From NCBI RefSeq assembly GCF_004340975.1, contig NZ_SLXA01000001.1, positions 1 through 64,000 of the forward strand: DNA of 64,000 nucleotides. The letters run 5' to 3'. The number at the start of each line of letters is the position of its first letter. Within the stretch, counting starts at the first letter, position 1. The position numbers were made by a program, and so were the translations under genes. Below the pieces are notes generated by a model. That model was given only the letters and a program-made list of their open reading frames with translations. It made no database searches and was not told the DNA's origin. Shown piece by piece: positions 49,495-58,942 of the stretch. Origin of the DNA: Frisingicoccus caecimuris. Its GTDB lineage: Bacteria; Bacillota; Clostridia; Lachnospirales; Lachnospiraceae.

Positions 49495-49778
49495 TAACAA
49501 ATCACCTTGTTTATTTCTTTAAAAGGTACCCGGGCAACGAGCATCATGGAGCCGTCACTTCGGAGTGCCCTTTCGCTTTGAAGAATGTTGACCTCCATAT
49601 GGTCCACATCCACTTCCATGTATTTTGACAGAGTAAGCCCGATATCCCCCTTGATTCCATTGATCAGGTCGGCGGAACAGTCCGCTCTGTCGGAAATGAG
49701 CAATGTTTTGAGACGCTGTTTGGCGACAGCACCGGAACCCTTTTTCTTTTTCCTTTGTAATCCCGAAAACCATCCCAT
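49494..49778 (-). CDS. minE: Cell division topological specificity factor MinE
   Basis: MinE stimulates MinD ATPase and drives pole-to-pole oscillation. The 94-residue protein has the N-terminal membrane-targeting and MinD-activating region (KQRLKTLLISDRADC) and the C-terminal dimerisation domain. The ATG at 49778 follows AGGTGAG; the upstream extension of the frame overlaps minD. It lies directly after minD. MinE normally works with MinC as well, but no minC is present here. Confidence 0.93.
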   Translation of the reverse strand: MGWFSGLQRKKKKGSGAVAKQRLKTLLISDRADCSADLINGIKGDIGLTLSKYMEVDVDHMEVNILQSERALRSDGSMMLVARVPFKEINKVIC

Positions 49779-49789
49779 ATATATCTCAC

Positions 49790-50581
49790 CTACCCTCTCA
49801 CGAGGAATCGTGTCAAGCGACGAAACCATCCGGTCTGATAGCGTTCTGCAAGTAATGGAACCTCCTGTCCCATCAGTCTGAGACATATATTGGCATAGGC
49901 CTGTCCGGCCATGGTGTTTCTTCCCACGAGGGGTTCGCCCTGATTGGTAGATACGACCACATTTTCGTCATCCGGTACGGCTCCGATCAGGTCAATGGAT
50001 AAAATGTCCATAATGTCTTCCAATGACATCATTTCGCCATTTCGAATCATATCAAAACGAAGACGATTGACGATCAAATCCATACGTCCAATTTGCTGAG
50101 ATTCCAAAAGCCCGATAATCCGATCGGCATCCCGAATAGCTGCCACCTCCGGCGTGGTCACAATGAGTGCCCTGTCGGCTCCGGCAATGGCATTCTGGAA
50201 GCCCTGTTCAATACCTGCCGGACAGTCCAGGATAATATAATCGAAATCCTCCCGCATCTGCTCTACCAACTTTTTCATCTGCTCTGGGGAGACACTGCTC
50301 TTATCCCGGGTCTGGGCTGAAGGCAGCAGAAACAGCCCCGGGTAACGTTTGTCTCGAATAAGTGCCTGCTTCAGACGGCAGGTGCCTTCAACGACATCCA
50401 CAAGATTGTAGATGATTCGATTTTCAAGACCAAGAATAACATCCAGGTTTCGAAGACCGATGTCTGTATCGATCATAACGACACGCTTGTCCATCTGGGC
50501 AAGCCCCATTCCTATGTTTGCTGTTGATGTGGTTTTTCCCACACCGCCTTTTCCGGATGTAACAACGATCACTTCGCTCAT
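49790..50581 (-). CDS. minD: Septum site-determining ATPase MinD
   Basis: MinD is a membrane-binding ATPase that places the division septum. The 263-residue protein has the deviant Walker A GKGGVGKTT (residues 10-18), DTDIGLRNLD, and a C-terminal amphipathic membrane helix (RYQTGWFRRLTRFLVRG). GGAGGG precedes the ATG at 50581. It lies 74 bases after mrdA. In many Clostridia minC occupies that place, and it is missing here. Confidence 0.97.
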   Translation of the reverse strand: MSEVIVVTSGKGGVGKTTSTANIGMGLAQMDKRVVMIDTDIGLRNLDVILGLENRIIYNLVDVVEGTCRLKQALIRDKRYPGLFLLPSAQTRDKSSVSPEQMKKLVEQMREDFDYIILDCPAGIEQGFQNAIAGADRALIVTTPEVAAIRDADRIIGLLESQQIGRMDLIVNRLRFDMIRNGEMMSLEDIMDILSIDLIGAVPDDENVVVSTNQGEPLVGRNTMAGQAYANICLRLMGQEVPLLAERYQTGWFRRLTRFLVRG

Positions 50582-50655
50582 ATCAATTCCCTCCAATGAA
50601 TTTCCCGATGTTGAAACTTCTCACAGGTTATCATTGGTATTTTGATGTTCAGGCA

Positions 50656-53460
50656 TTAATCGGAAACCGTAGTGCCTTCAACGTTTGCGGCCTGACGTTT
50701 GCCATCGGTAGCTTCATTCTGATGGAAAACGTAGGAAAGCATATTTTTTGCCACACTTCCCGAGTTGTAGGAACCATAACCATAAGGTAATACGACCGTC
50801 ACTGTAACCTCCGGGTCATCAAACGGTGCAAAGGAAACAAAAAGGCCATGGTCCGGTCTCAGGGCATTTTCCTGAGCTGTACCTGATTTACCGGCAACCT
50901 CCACGTCTAATCCGGAAAATATGGAATAGAATGATGAATTCCCGATAACTTTATACATACCATTGAAAATCGAATCCCATGTGGACTTTTTAAAGTCAAT
51001 GTGATCGATAATCTCCGGCGTGTAGTCTTTGATCAACTGATCATTTGGATCAGTCAGTTTATCCAGAATCGATAAATTATATAAATCCCCTTTACTGGCC
51101 ACTGCTGTAATATAGCGGGCCAGCTGAGACGGTGTATAACTGTTGCGTGCCTGTCCGATTGCCGAGAGAACCGGGTCCATATCAGACATGTTCGGGTCTG
51201 CCTCTTCCAGTTCAATACCAGAAGTACGGTCCAGACCAAACAGGGCCATATATTTCCGAAGTCTCTGAATACCATACTCGGAGTTATAGTGGTCATTTGA
51301 ATCTATACCGAGACGATATCCTACTTCATAAAAGAAATAGTTACAGGATTCTTTAATGGCCTCCGTGACTTCAATAGAACCATGGCTGAACTGAGTTGAC
51401 CAACAGCTGGCCGGAGTACCTACTTTATCAAAGACGATCAAATCGGTAATATAACTATCTGGTGTGATCACCCCTTCTTCCAGACCAGCTGCCGCCGTAA
51501 TCATTTTAAAGGTGGAGCCAGGTGCCGTTTTTTGCAGCATTGCCCGATTGTACAGCGGAAGCGATTCATTTTCCAAAAGTGATGCAAAATAACCGGCATC
51601 ACCGATCCGGTTCGCATCATAGCTCGGATACGATACAAGTGCAAGAACTTCACCGTTTTTCGGATCCGTGACCACAAGAGAGCCGGAACATGGATCCAGA
51701 GCCAGCATATCCGGAGTAATCTCCAGATTTTTTATTTTATTATATATAAATGTATATGCATCGGTCACGTTGTTGACCAGATTATCATAATCCGCATCCT
51801 TTTCAAGAACTCCCTGTTCATACAACAATTCACAGATCTGCTGGCCGCTGATCATCCCCTGGTTCAACATAGCACAGTAAACAATCTTGGAAAAACTATT
51901 ATTTCCATCCAGTTCCAGTAGAATAAACTCAGTCAAAGCTGCATAAATTTGATTGGAGTCCAGAAAAGTATCGGAAATATCCAATGCAGATACCTGAACA
52001 GCATCTTTTCCGATAGCATAATGGAGATACTCATAAAGACTTGTGTTGCCTGTTGCCCACAACTGACTCGTCTCATCATCCGAGGACAATTTGGATGTAT
52101 CCAAAATACCATTATTAGTAATTATATTTTCAATAAGTTCAATATATTCCCGTTCTGCTTCGGAACATCCATTATATGAATTCATATTTGTTCCGTCAAG
52201 CAGATGACGGATCGTTTCAAATTGACTGCTCTCCTGAGATTCATACATGGCATAGATGTTTTTTTCCAGTTCGGAGGCAGTTTTGTCCTTCATCCGGTCC
52301 AGATCAATAATACCATTTTTTATAAAAGCCGCGTAAACTTCATTAATATCAATACCATCACTTCCGCCGCTGGAAAGTTTTTGCAGAACAATACCTGCAA
52401 TCTCCTCTTCCAGTAAATTATAGGCCTGAATCTGATAATCTTTATCAATCGTCAGATACAGATTGTTTCCCGGCGAAGACTCGATGCGTTCCGCAACTTC
52501 AAGAATACTTCCAAGACTGTCCACATAAACTGTCTGTTTTCCCTTTTGACCATGAAGCTCATCTTCAAAGTTTTTTTCGAGGCCCGTCTTTCCGACAATA
52601 TCCCCGGAGGCATAATCGTCGTTTCCGGCCTGACGGTATTCTTCAAGTTCATCCTCTGAAATCTCACCGCAATAACCGGTTATATTTGAAAAGTATTTAC
52701 TATTTTCATATTGACGTACATAGTCCTGTTCAATTGTTACTCCGGGAAGGTCAGCAGTGTTTTCCTTGATTTTTGCCACAAGCGTATCGCTGACGTCCGA
52801 AGTGACGGTAACAGACAGATATTGTTCATAACGCTTCATATAAAGCTCATAACGGATAGCTGCAATTTTCAATGCATCTTCTGTAGAATAGGAATCATCA
52901 ATGCCAAACATGGAAGTACTGTCATCACCATGGCACATATAGTTGAACAACTCTTCCACCGTGACATTTCTCTGCTCCTCCGAAAGCTGGTCAATATTGT
53001 CTTTGCCATAAACATTCCTTATAAAGCGCAATCGGCTGTTGCCGCTGGAAGTAAATTCCATCGTTCCATCGTCATAAAGACGAATAGGTATATTATAAAT
53101 CGTTTCATAACCAGAGCCTTCAATTAATTGAATTAACCGCATAATCATTTCATTCTTTTCGGCATTGGTTTCCAGCAGGGAACTATCTTCGATCGTTATT
53201 GAATTGGCCAGACGGTTATATGCCAGAATCTTTCCATTCCGGTCATAGATCGTTCCTCTGGAACTCGGCAATTCTGTTTCTTTCTGTATGCGGTATGTAA
53301 AGCTTTCCAGATAGCTTTCACCTTCGATAACCTGCAATACAAAAACTTTGTGAATGAGCAAGACAAAAAGAAATGCAAAAAATGCACCGATTACAAAGAT
53401 TCTTGATTTTGTCAGATCAGAAATGAAGTTTAATATCTTTTTAATCAATACGGTTTTCAC
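50656..53460 (-). CDS. mrdA: Penicillin-binding protein 2 with a large internal insertion
   Basis: This class B transpeptidase pairs with RodA for elongation. The 934-residue protein has an N-terminal membrane anchor (about 19-43), the dimerisation domain with SSRGTIYDRNG (66-76), and transpeptidase motifs Ser649-Thr-Phe-Lys652, SCN at 705-707 and KSGT at 858-861. It is about 220 residues longer than usual. The extra part is roughly 355-585, between TIDKDYQIQ and LDPCSGSLVVTDP, and looks mainly helical. It overlaps mreD by 20 bases. The insert's role is unknown. Confidence 0.93.
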   Translation of the reverse strand: MKTVLIKKILNFISDLTKSRIFVIGAFFAFLFVLLIHKVFVLQVIEGESYLESFTYRIQKETELPSSRGTIYDRNGKILAYNRLANSITIEDSSLLETNAEKNEMIMRLIQLIEGSGYETIYNIPIRLYDDGTMEFTSSGNSRLRFIRNVYGKDNIDQLSEEQRNVTVEELFNYMCHGDDSTSMFGIDDSYSTEDALKIAAIRYELYMKRYEQYLSVTVTSDVSDTLVAKIKENTADLPGVTIEQDYVRQYENSKYFSNITGYCGEISEDELEEYRQAGNDDYASGDIVGKTGLEKNFEDELHGQKGKQTVYVDSLGSILEVAERIESSPGNNLYLTIDKDYQIQAYNLLEEEIAGIVLQKLSSGGSDGIDINEVYAAFIKNGIIDLDRMKDKTASELEKNIYAMYESQESSQFETIRHLLDGTNMNSYNGCSEAEREYIELIENIITNNGILDTSKLSSDDETSQLWATGNTSLYEYLHYAIGKDAVQVSALDISDTFLDSNQIYAALTEFILLELDGNNSFSKIVYCAMLNQGMISGQQICELLYEQGVLEKDADYDNLVNNVTDAYTFIYNKIKNLEITPDMLALDPCSGSLVVTDPKNGEVLALVSYPSYDANRIGDAGYFASLLENESLPLYNRAMLQKTAPGSTFKMITAAAGLEEGVITPDSYITDLIVFDKVGTPASCWSTQFSHGSIEVTEAIKESCNYFFYEVGYRLGIDSNDHYNSEYGIQRLRKYMALFGLDRTSGIELEEADPNMSDMDPVLSAIGQARNSYTPSQLARYITAVASKGDLYNLSILDKLTDPNDQLIKDYTPEIIDHIDFKKSTWDSIFNGMYKVIGNSSFYSIFSGLDVEVAGKSGTAQENALRPDHGLFVSFAPFDDPEVTVTVVLPYGYGSYNSGSVAKNMLSYVFHQNEATDGKRQAANVEGTTVSD

Positions 53461-53953
53461 TTCCTTTTATTTCAATCTTTTTATTTATCCAGCTGATTAT
53501 CCGATACAGAAAAACAGCCAGAATCAATGTGTAAATTATTTCCGGGAGAATAATCTTACGGAAATAGAAGAAAAAATCCATTCGTCCCCGTGTCAGAAAA
53601 CTGGCCAGGTAGATGGCCGCACTGTAAATCAAGTCACCGACGCCGATCATCACGATTGGCAGTGTCATGTCTTCTTCATAAAAAATCTGCTGTACATAGC
53701 CGGCCATGTAGCCGATGACTGAAAGTATCAGTGCATAAAATCCAAAGTACAGCGCAAACAGAGCATCCATCAGGATACCAAAAAAGAATCCGATCAGACA
53801 CCCTTCTTTTTTTCCACGAATCATTCCGATCGATACCGTACAGATGACGAAAAGATTCGGTACGATGCCACCCAAAGTCAGGTGGGGAAAAACGCCGATC
53901 TGAAGAAAATAGACCATGAATATCATAGCAACATAAAATATCAGCCGCCGCAT
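53441..53953 (-). CDS. mreD: Rod shape-determining protein MreD
   Basis: The 170-residue protein is polytopic (about five membrane segments) and matches MreD by size, hydrophobicity, the PNLFVICTVSIGMIRGKKEG stretch and position between mreC and mrdA. MreD links the MreB filaments and MreC to the cell-wall synthases. It overlaps mrdA by 20 bases and is 1 base from mreC. Confidence 0.92.
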   Translation of the reverse strand: MRRLIFYVAMIFMVYFLQIGVFPHLTLGGIVPNLFVICTVSIGMIRGKKEGCLIGFFFGILMDALFALYFGFYALILSVIGYMAGYVQQIFYEEDMTLPIVMIGVGDLIYSAAIYLASFLTRGRMDFFFYFRKIILPEIIYTLILAVFLYRIISWINKKIEIKGSENRID

Positions 53954-53954
53954 G

Positions 53955-54830
53955 TCAGGACTCCTCCTCTTCTGATTCCGAAGCCACTAGGTCAGCTTTA
54001 AGCTGGGTGATCACCATGACATTTGTAATATTGTCAAAACTGACCTTGGGTGTGATATGTGCATTCTGGGATAAATTCGAACTATCCATAGATACATCAC
54101 TGATATAGCCAATAACGAGTCCCGGCAGATATTTATCACTGATATATGAGGTCACGACTTCATCACCTGCGGCAATCTGAGCATCTTTTGAAATCATCTC
54201 GACGTCCAGAAGCCCATCCTGATAGAGTTTCAGGTCACCATTGACGATACATAATTCAGTGGATTTCGACAACATGCCGCTCACACTGCTCGTATCATCA
54301 ATGATTGCCCGCACAGTCGCATTATTTGCGGAAACATCGGAAACAATGCCAACAAGACCGTTATCATAAATAACATTCATATCCTTTTTGATTCCGTCAT
54401 TACTTCCTTTGTCGATAATAAAGCTGTTATACCAATTCCCGGCATCTTTACTGATGATCCGGGCCCCCACCATATCATAATCCGGATAGACTTCTTTCAT
54501 TTTCAGAAGTTCGCGAAGAGACTCAAGCTCAGACAGATTGTTCTCCATCGAAGAGATCTTCGTATTTAACTGGTCGATCTGCTGTTTTAATTCCTCATTC
54601 TCAGTCAGCAGATCATTGACGGAACGGCTGTATTCCCGTCGTTCACCGATCCACTGTCCAATACTGTTCAGCCCTTTTTCCATCGGCAGAACAAGAGAAC
54701 TGATACCGTTCTGGATATTTAGTTTTTCTCCATTATTCTTCAAACTGACACCAATAAAAACCAGACAAAGGACAATAATGAGCCAAAGCACATATCTCGG
54801 CTTCATCTGTTTTCTTTTGTTTTTATTCAT
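53955..54830 (-). CDS. mreC: Rod shape-determining protein MreC
   Basis: The 291-residue protein has one N-terminal membrane segment (about 12-30), a coiled coil (about 70-115), and the extracellular beta-barrel domain with DKGSNDGIKKDMNVIYDNGLVG, typical of MreC. The C-terminal tail is acidic (SESEEEES). It lies between mreB and mreD in the standard order. Confidence 0.95.
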   Translation of the reverse strand: MNKNKRKQMKPRYVLWLIIVLCLVFIGVSLKNNGEKLNIQNGISSLVLPMEKGLNSIGQWIGERREYSRSVNDLLTENEELKQQIDQLNTKISSMENNLSELESLRELLKMKEVYPDYDMVGARIISKDAGNWYNSFIIDKGSNDGIKKDMNVIYDNGLVGIVSDVSANNATVRAIIDDTSSVSGMLSKSTELCIVNGDLKLYQDGLLDVEMISKDAQIAAGDEVVTSYISDKYLPGLVIGYISDVSMDSSNLSQNAHITPKVSFDNITNVMVITQLKADLVASESEEEES

Positions 54831-54844
54831 AGGTTTAACCTTCT

Positions 54845-55867
54845 TTAACTAAATATTGCTTCTTTGACAGAAAAAGCCAGTTTGTGCAGCTTTTCGTCAG
54901 CCATAATAACACCAAGGCCATGAATCACGCTCTGATCCGGAACATCTGACATAATGACCGGGACTGTCAATGCTCTTTCCAGATACATTTCCAGGTTTGT
55001 GAGACGACTGCCCTCTCCCGTAACTAAAATTCCAAGATTGAGAATCGAACGAAGCACTTCCGGAGGCGTATGTTCAAACATATTCCTGGCTGTGCGGACG
55101 ACCTGGACCAATAGCTCCTGAATCGGCCGACAAACAACCTGAGACTCAATCTTTACTTCGGCCGGAAGTCCGGAGATCAAATCCCGTCCAAGGACATTTT
55201 TAAAGGATTGGACCGTGTTTAATGCTGAACCCAGTTCCAGCTTCAGACTTTCTGCTGTTTTCATGCCTATCAAAAGGTTATATTTTTGTTTAACGGCTTC
55301 ACATATAGCTTCATTCATGGCATTTCCGCCAATTTTTAAGAGACGGCTCGATACGATACCTCCAAGAGCTAATACGGAGATTTCCACCGTGTCCGCACCA
55401 AAATCAATGACCATGATTCCCGGAGTATGAAGGACATCAATGGCTTCACCGAGAACTGTCGCAACCGGCTTTTCTACAATATAAAGGTCCTTACTTTTGA
55501 ACTCGGAGCCCATCGCCAGATCAAAGAAAGCACGCTTCTCTACCTCTGTAATATCGGAAGGCACGGCAAAATAGAATTCATTGCTTCGTATGAAACCATT
55601 CGTACATTTAATCTTCTTTAAAAATAAATCCAGTAAAATCTTCATATCATGAAGGCCGGCAATGACACCGTTTTTTACAGGACCGTATACACGGATGTTC
55701 TCCGGGGCCCGTTCGAACATGGCATAGGCTTCGTCACCGAAGGCCACCATCTCCGTTTTGCGGCGAATGGCGATCATGTTTTTTTCTTTCAGCACCATTC
55801 CCTGCCCTTCTTTATAAATTTTAATTGTTCCTGTTCCTAAATCCAGACCATATTTCTGTACAGCCAT
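54845..55867 (-). CDS. mreB: Divergent MreB/Mbl-family actin homologue
   Basis: MreB forms membrane filaments that guide elongation. The 340-residue protein has the actin-fold motifs, but they are altered: phosphate 1 reads DLGTGT (9-14), phosphate 2 reads DFGADT (155-160) where DIGGGT is usual, and the adenosine loop reads VTGEGSRL (282-289) where TGGGALL is usual. Length and position before mreC support the assignment. Nucleotide handling may differ from canonical MreB. A second, canonical copy elsewhere in the genome is possible. Confidence 0.88.
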   Translation of the reverse strand: MAVQKYGLDLGTGTIKIYKEGQGMVLKEKNMIAIRRKTEMVAFGDEAYAMFERAPENIRVYGPVKNGVIAGLHDMKILLDLFLKKIKCTNGFIRSNEFYFAVPSDITEVEKRAFFDLAMGSEFKSKDLYIVEKPVATVLGEAIDVLHTPGIMVIDFGADTVEISVLALGGIVSSRLLKIGGNAMNEAICEAVKQKYNLLIGMKTAESLKLELGSALNTVQSFKNVLGRDLISGLPAEVKIESQVVCRPIQELLVQVVRTARNMFEHTPPEVLRSILNLGILVTGEGSRLTNLEMYLERALTVPVIMSDVPDQSVIHGLGVIMADEKLHKLAFSVKEAIFS

Positions 55868-55879
55868 AGGATTCTCCTT

Positions 55880-56593
55880 TCATAGAGCCGACGATGTCAT
55901 ATAACCCTCGGCTTTTAAACTTATATATTTATCACCGGCCACAATAATGTGGTCCATTAAACGTATGCCCAGCAATTTTCCGGCTTCGAGGATTCTTCTG
56001 GTCACTGTCAGATCCGCGGTACTGGGTGTGGTGTCACCACTTGGATGATTATGTATCAAAATGATCGAGAAAGCGCCTGCCCGCAGAGCTTCCCCAAAAA
56101 TGTCCCTCGGTTCTGCCATCGAAGCATTGATCGTTCCCTTGGAAATGAGCCGTTCCCCCACCAGGTGATTTTTTGAATCAAAAAGCATCATCATCAAATG
56201 CTCCTGACGATAGGAACGAAATTCGGCCATATAATACCTGGCAATTGATGCCGGTGAATTAAAGGACAACTGTTCCCGGGAGGTAAGTTTCGATAAACGG
56301 ACAGACAGCTCACACAGGGCGAGAATCTCTATGGCTTTCACCCGGCCGACACCGTGAATCTCCATCAGGTCTTTTTTCGATAAGTGGTACAACTTTTCCA
56401 ATCCGGAACCGGGCAGGTTCAGGCTCAGTATTTCTTCGGCCAGCGCCACCGCACTTAAACTCTGGCAACCTGTGCGCAGAATAAGGGCCAGCAGTTCAGC
56501 ATCGGACATCTTATCCGCGCCATAAAGCTCAAACTTTTCTCTTGGACGTTCCTGTTCTGCCATCTCATGGATCAATGGTTTTTTTACTTGCAT
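55880..56593 (-). CDS. radC: RadC family JAB1/MPN-domain protein
   Basis: The 237-residue protein has N-terminal helix-hairpin-helix motifs (MEIHGVGRVKAIEIL) and the JAMM metal motif HNHPSGDTTPSTAD. Despite the name, a direct role in DNA repair is doubtful. I choose the ATG at 56593, 6 bases after AAGGTG; ATG 56599 and GTG 56602 overlap the SD. It lies 12 bases upstream of mreB, a radC-mreBCD order seen in many bacteria. A hairpin separates it from ynbB. Confidence 0.93.
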   Translation of the reverse strand: MQVKKPLIHEMAEQERPREKFELYGADKMSDAELLALILRTGCQSLSAVALAEEILSLNLPGSGLEKLYHLSKKDLMEIHGVGRVKAIEILALCELSVRLSKLTSREQLSFNSPASIARYYMAEFRSYRQEHLMMMLFDSKNHLVGERLISKGTINASMAEPRDIFGEALRAGAFSIILIHNHPSGDTTPSTADLTVTRRILEAGKLLGIRLMDHIIVAGDKYISLKAEGYMTSSAL

Positions 56594-56645
56594 ATCCATC
56601 ACCTTTCATGTAAGATCCAGGCGATTGCTTTACATAAATATAAAC

Positions 56646-56682
56646 AGGTACACTAATTTATACTACCATAAATTGTGTACCT
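56646..56682 (-). terminator. Long hairpin between ynbB and radC
   Basis: AGGTACAC-T-AATTTAT (56646-56661) pairs with ATAAATTGTGTACCT (56668-56682) with a single bulged T, giving a 15-bp stem. On the minus strand the tail is only moderately T-rich (GTTTATATTTA), so termination may be partial. Confidence 0.65.
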
Positions 56683-56689
56683 TGTATAC

Positions 56690-57985
56690 TTAAAATCTAT
56701 GAATAATTTGTGATTTGTCCACGATACCGGCCTCCACAAGCTTCTCCAAAGACATCATAATTCCGTATTTGGAATGATACCAGGTAATGCCGCCCTGAAA
56801 ATAAACCGCATACGGAGGCTTGATCGGACCGTCAGCGCTGAGTTCAATGGACGAGCCCTGAACAAAAGCACCGGCTGCCATGATCACATCGCTGTCATAG
56901 CCCGGCATAGCCCATGGTTCCGGATCGACAAAGCTGTCTACCGGCGCTGCCGCCTGAATGCCTTTACAGAATTTAATAACACCCTCCGGTGACCCAAGAA
57001 CCACAGCCTGAATAATATCATGGCGGGATTCTGTGCCATTTGGAACCACATCAAAGCCAAGTTTCTCATAAATATTGGCTGCAAAAATGGCCCCTTTCAG
57101 GGCTCCGGCAACAACCTGAGGCGCCAGAAATAATCCCTGATAGAAAGATCGATTGACACCAAGACTGGCTCCAAGCTCTTTTCCAAGTCCAGGAGCTGTC
57201 AGTCGGTAAGCTGCCCGTTCCACGCATTCTTTTTTCCCGACAATATATCCGCCGATCGGTGCGAGACCACCGCCCGGATTTTTGATGAGTGAACCGACAC
57301 ACATATCCGCACCCACATCGGTCGGCTCAATTTTTTCTACAAATTCACCATAACAATTATCCACCATACAGATAATATCCGGTTTAATAGATTTTACAAA
57401 ACGAATCAGCTCGCCGATCCGCGCCACGGATAACGTCGGTCGGGTCTGATAGCCTTTGGAACGCTGAATCGTTACCAGTTTTGTCCGTTCATTGATTGCT
57501 TTGCGGATATTTTCAAAATCAAAATCCCCATTCGGAAGCAAATCCACCTGGCGATAAGTCACCCCATATTCGGCCAGAGAACCTGTCTGAGGGCGGATAC
57601 CGATAACGCCTTCCAAAGTATCATAAGGCTTGCCGACTGGTGAAAGCAATTCATCCCCAGGTCGAAGATTTCCGGACAGGGCAATCGTCAGCGCATGAGT
57701 TCCGCAGGTGATATGCGGACGTACGAGGGCGTCCTCTGCATGAAAAATATGCGCATAGACTTTTTCCAGCGTATCACGGCCAAGGTCATCATAACCATAA
57801 CCGGAAGATGGCTGAAAATGAGCCTCACTTACTTTATTTGCCTGCATGGCCATGACCACTTTTAACTGATTATATTCTGCCACGGTATCAATGGCTTTAA
57901 ACCTTTCTTCCAGACTTTTTTCAATACTTTCACAAAAGTCATAGACTTCCGGCATGATTCCGGCTGCTTTATACATTTCTCTCAT
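56690..57985 (-). CDS. ynbB: YnbB family PLP-dependent protein
   Basis: The 431-residue protein is a fold-type I PLP enzyme of the family labelled aluminium resistance or methionine gamma-lyase-like. The PLP lysine is in GSLIKNPGGG, and CMVDNCYGEF carries the cofactor-binding Asp. No reaction has been firmly assigned. The ATG at 57985 forms an ATGA overlap with the miaA stop and has GGAG 10 bases upstream; the ATG at 58000 is a longer alternative. The miaA-ynbB order is common in Firmicutes. Confidence 0.9.
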   Translation of the reverse strand: MREMYKAAGIMPEVYDFCESIEKSLEERFKAIDTVAEYNQLKVVMAMQANKVSEAHFQPSSGYGYDDLGRDTLEKVYAHIFHAEDALVRPHITCGTHALTIALSGNLRPGDELLSPVGKPYDTLEGVIGIRPQTGSLAEYGVTYRQVDLLPNGDFDFENIRKAINERTKLVTIQRSKGYQTRPTLSVARIGELIRFVKSIKPDIICMVDNCYGEFVEKIEPTDVGADMCVGSLIKNPGGGLAPIGGYIVGKKECVERAAYRLTAPGLGKELGASLGVNRSFYQGLFLAPQVVAGALKGAIFAANIYEKLGFDVVPNGTESRHDIIQAVVLGSPEGVIKFCKGIQAAAPVDSFVDPEPWAMPGYDSDVIMAAGAFVQGSSIELSADGPIKPPYAVYFQGGITWYHSKYGIMMSLEKLVEAGIVDKSQIIHRF

Positions 57986-58926
57986 TTTTGCAAACTCCAT
58001 TCTCTATCGATTGTATTTAATATTTCTTTTAATATTTCCTCATCTGAGGATACAAGGCTCTTATCCAGCCACCGGACGTTCCGTTCCCGTCGGAACCAGG
58101 TAAGCTGTCGTTTGGCGAAATGCCGCGTATCCCGTTTCAAAACATAGATCGCTTCATCCAGGGTACATTTTTTTTGCAGATAAGGAATCAATTCTTTATA
58201 TCCGAGTCCCTGCATGGAGACTAAAGAACTATCATACCCCTTTTTCAGAAGATTGTCTACCTCTGAAATAAGCCCGTGGTCAATCATCTGGTCAATACGT
58301 TTTTCAATGCGTTCATACAGAACCTGCCGGTCATGAGTCAGTACAAAATAGAGAAAATCATAAGGAGATTCCTTGTGACGCTCTGTTTCATTGTGGGTGG
58401 AAATCTTCTCGCCGTGCAGCTGGTAATATTCCAGCGCACGAATCACTCGTTTGACATTATTAGCATGAATCTGTTCAGCAGATTCCGGGTCCACTTCTCT
58501 CAGCTTTTCGTGGAGAAAAGCGGCACCTTTTACTTCGGCAAGTGTTTCCAGTTCTTTTCGAATCGAAGAATCCGAATCTTCTTCAGAAAAATCGATGTCA
58601 TATAGAAGGGCCTGAATATAAAATCCGGTACCCCCCACCAGAATTGGAATACGCCCCCGACTGTAAATATCTTCTACGGCGGATTTTGCCAAATCTTTAA
58701 ACATGGCAACGTTAAACGCCACATCGGGCTCAAGAATATCGATTAAATGATGGGGCACGCCATCCATTTCTTCCGAACGTATTTTGGCCGTACCAATATC
58801 CATATATTTATAGACCTGCATAGAATCGGCAGAAATGATCTCTCCACCGATGGATTTTGCCAGGGCTATGGATAATTCTGTTTTTCCGACAGCTGTCGGT
58901 CCTGTTAATATAATTAAAGGTTTCAT
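57982..58926 (-). CDS. miaA: tRNA dimethylallyltransferase MiaA
   Basis: MiaA adds the dimethylallyl group to A37 of tRNAs reading U-starting codons. The 314-residue protein starts MKPLIILTGPTAVGKTELS with the P-loop at 9-16, then ISADSMQVYK and the GGTGFYIQALL and RQLTWFRRE segments. The ATG at 58926 has only a weak SD, so coupling with mutL 16 bases upstream is likely. The 3' end overlaps ynbB by 4 bases. Confidence 0.96.
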   Translation of the reverse strand: MKPLIILTGPTAVGKTELSIALAKSIGGEIISADSMQVYKYMDIGTAKIRSEEMDGVPHHLIDILEPDVAFNVAMFKDLAKSAVEDIYSRGRIPILVGGTGFYIQALLYDIDFSEEDSDSSIRKELETLAEVKGAAFLHEKLREVDPESAEQIHANNVKRVIRALEYYQLHGEKISTHNETERHKESPYDFLYFVLTHDRQVLYERIEKRIDQMIDHGLISEVDNLLKKGYDSSLVSMQGLGYKELIPYLQKKCTLDEAIYVLKRDTRHFAKRQLTWFRRERNVRWLDKSLVSSDEEILKEILNTIDREWSLQK

Positions 58927-58942
58927 ATGATAATTCCATTCA

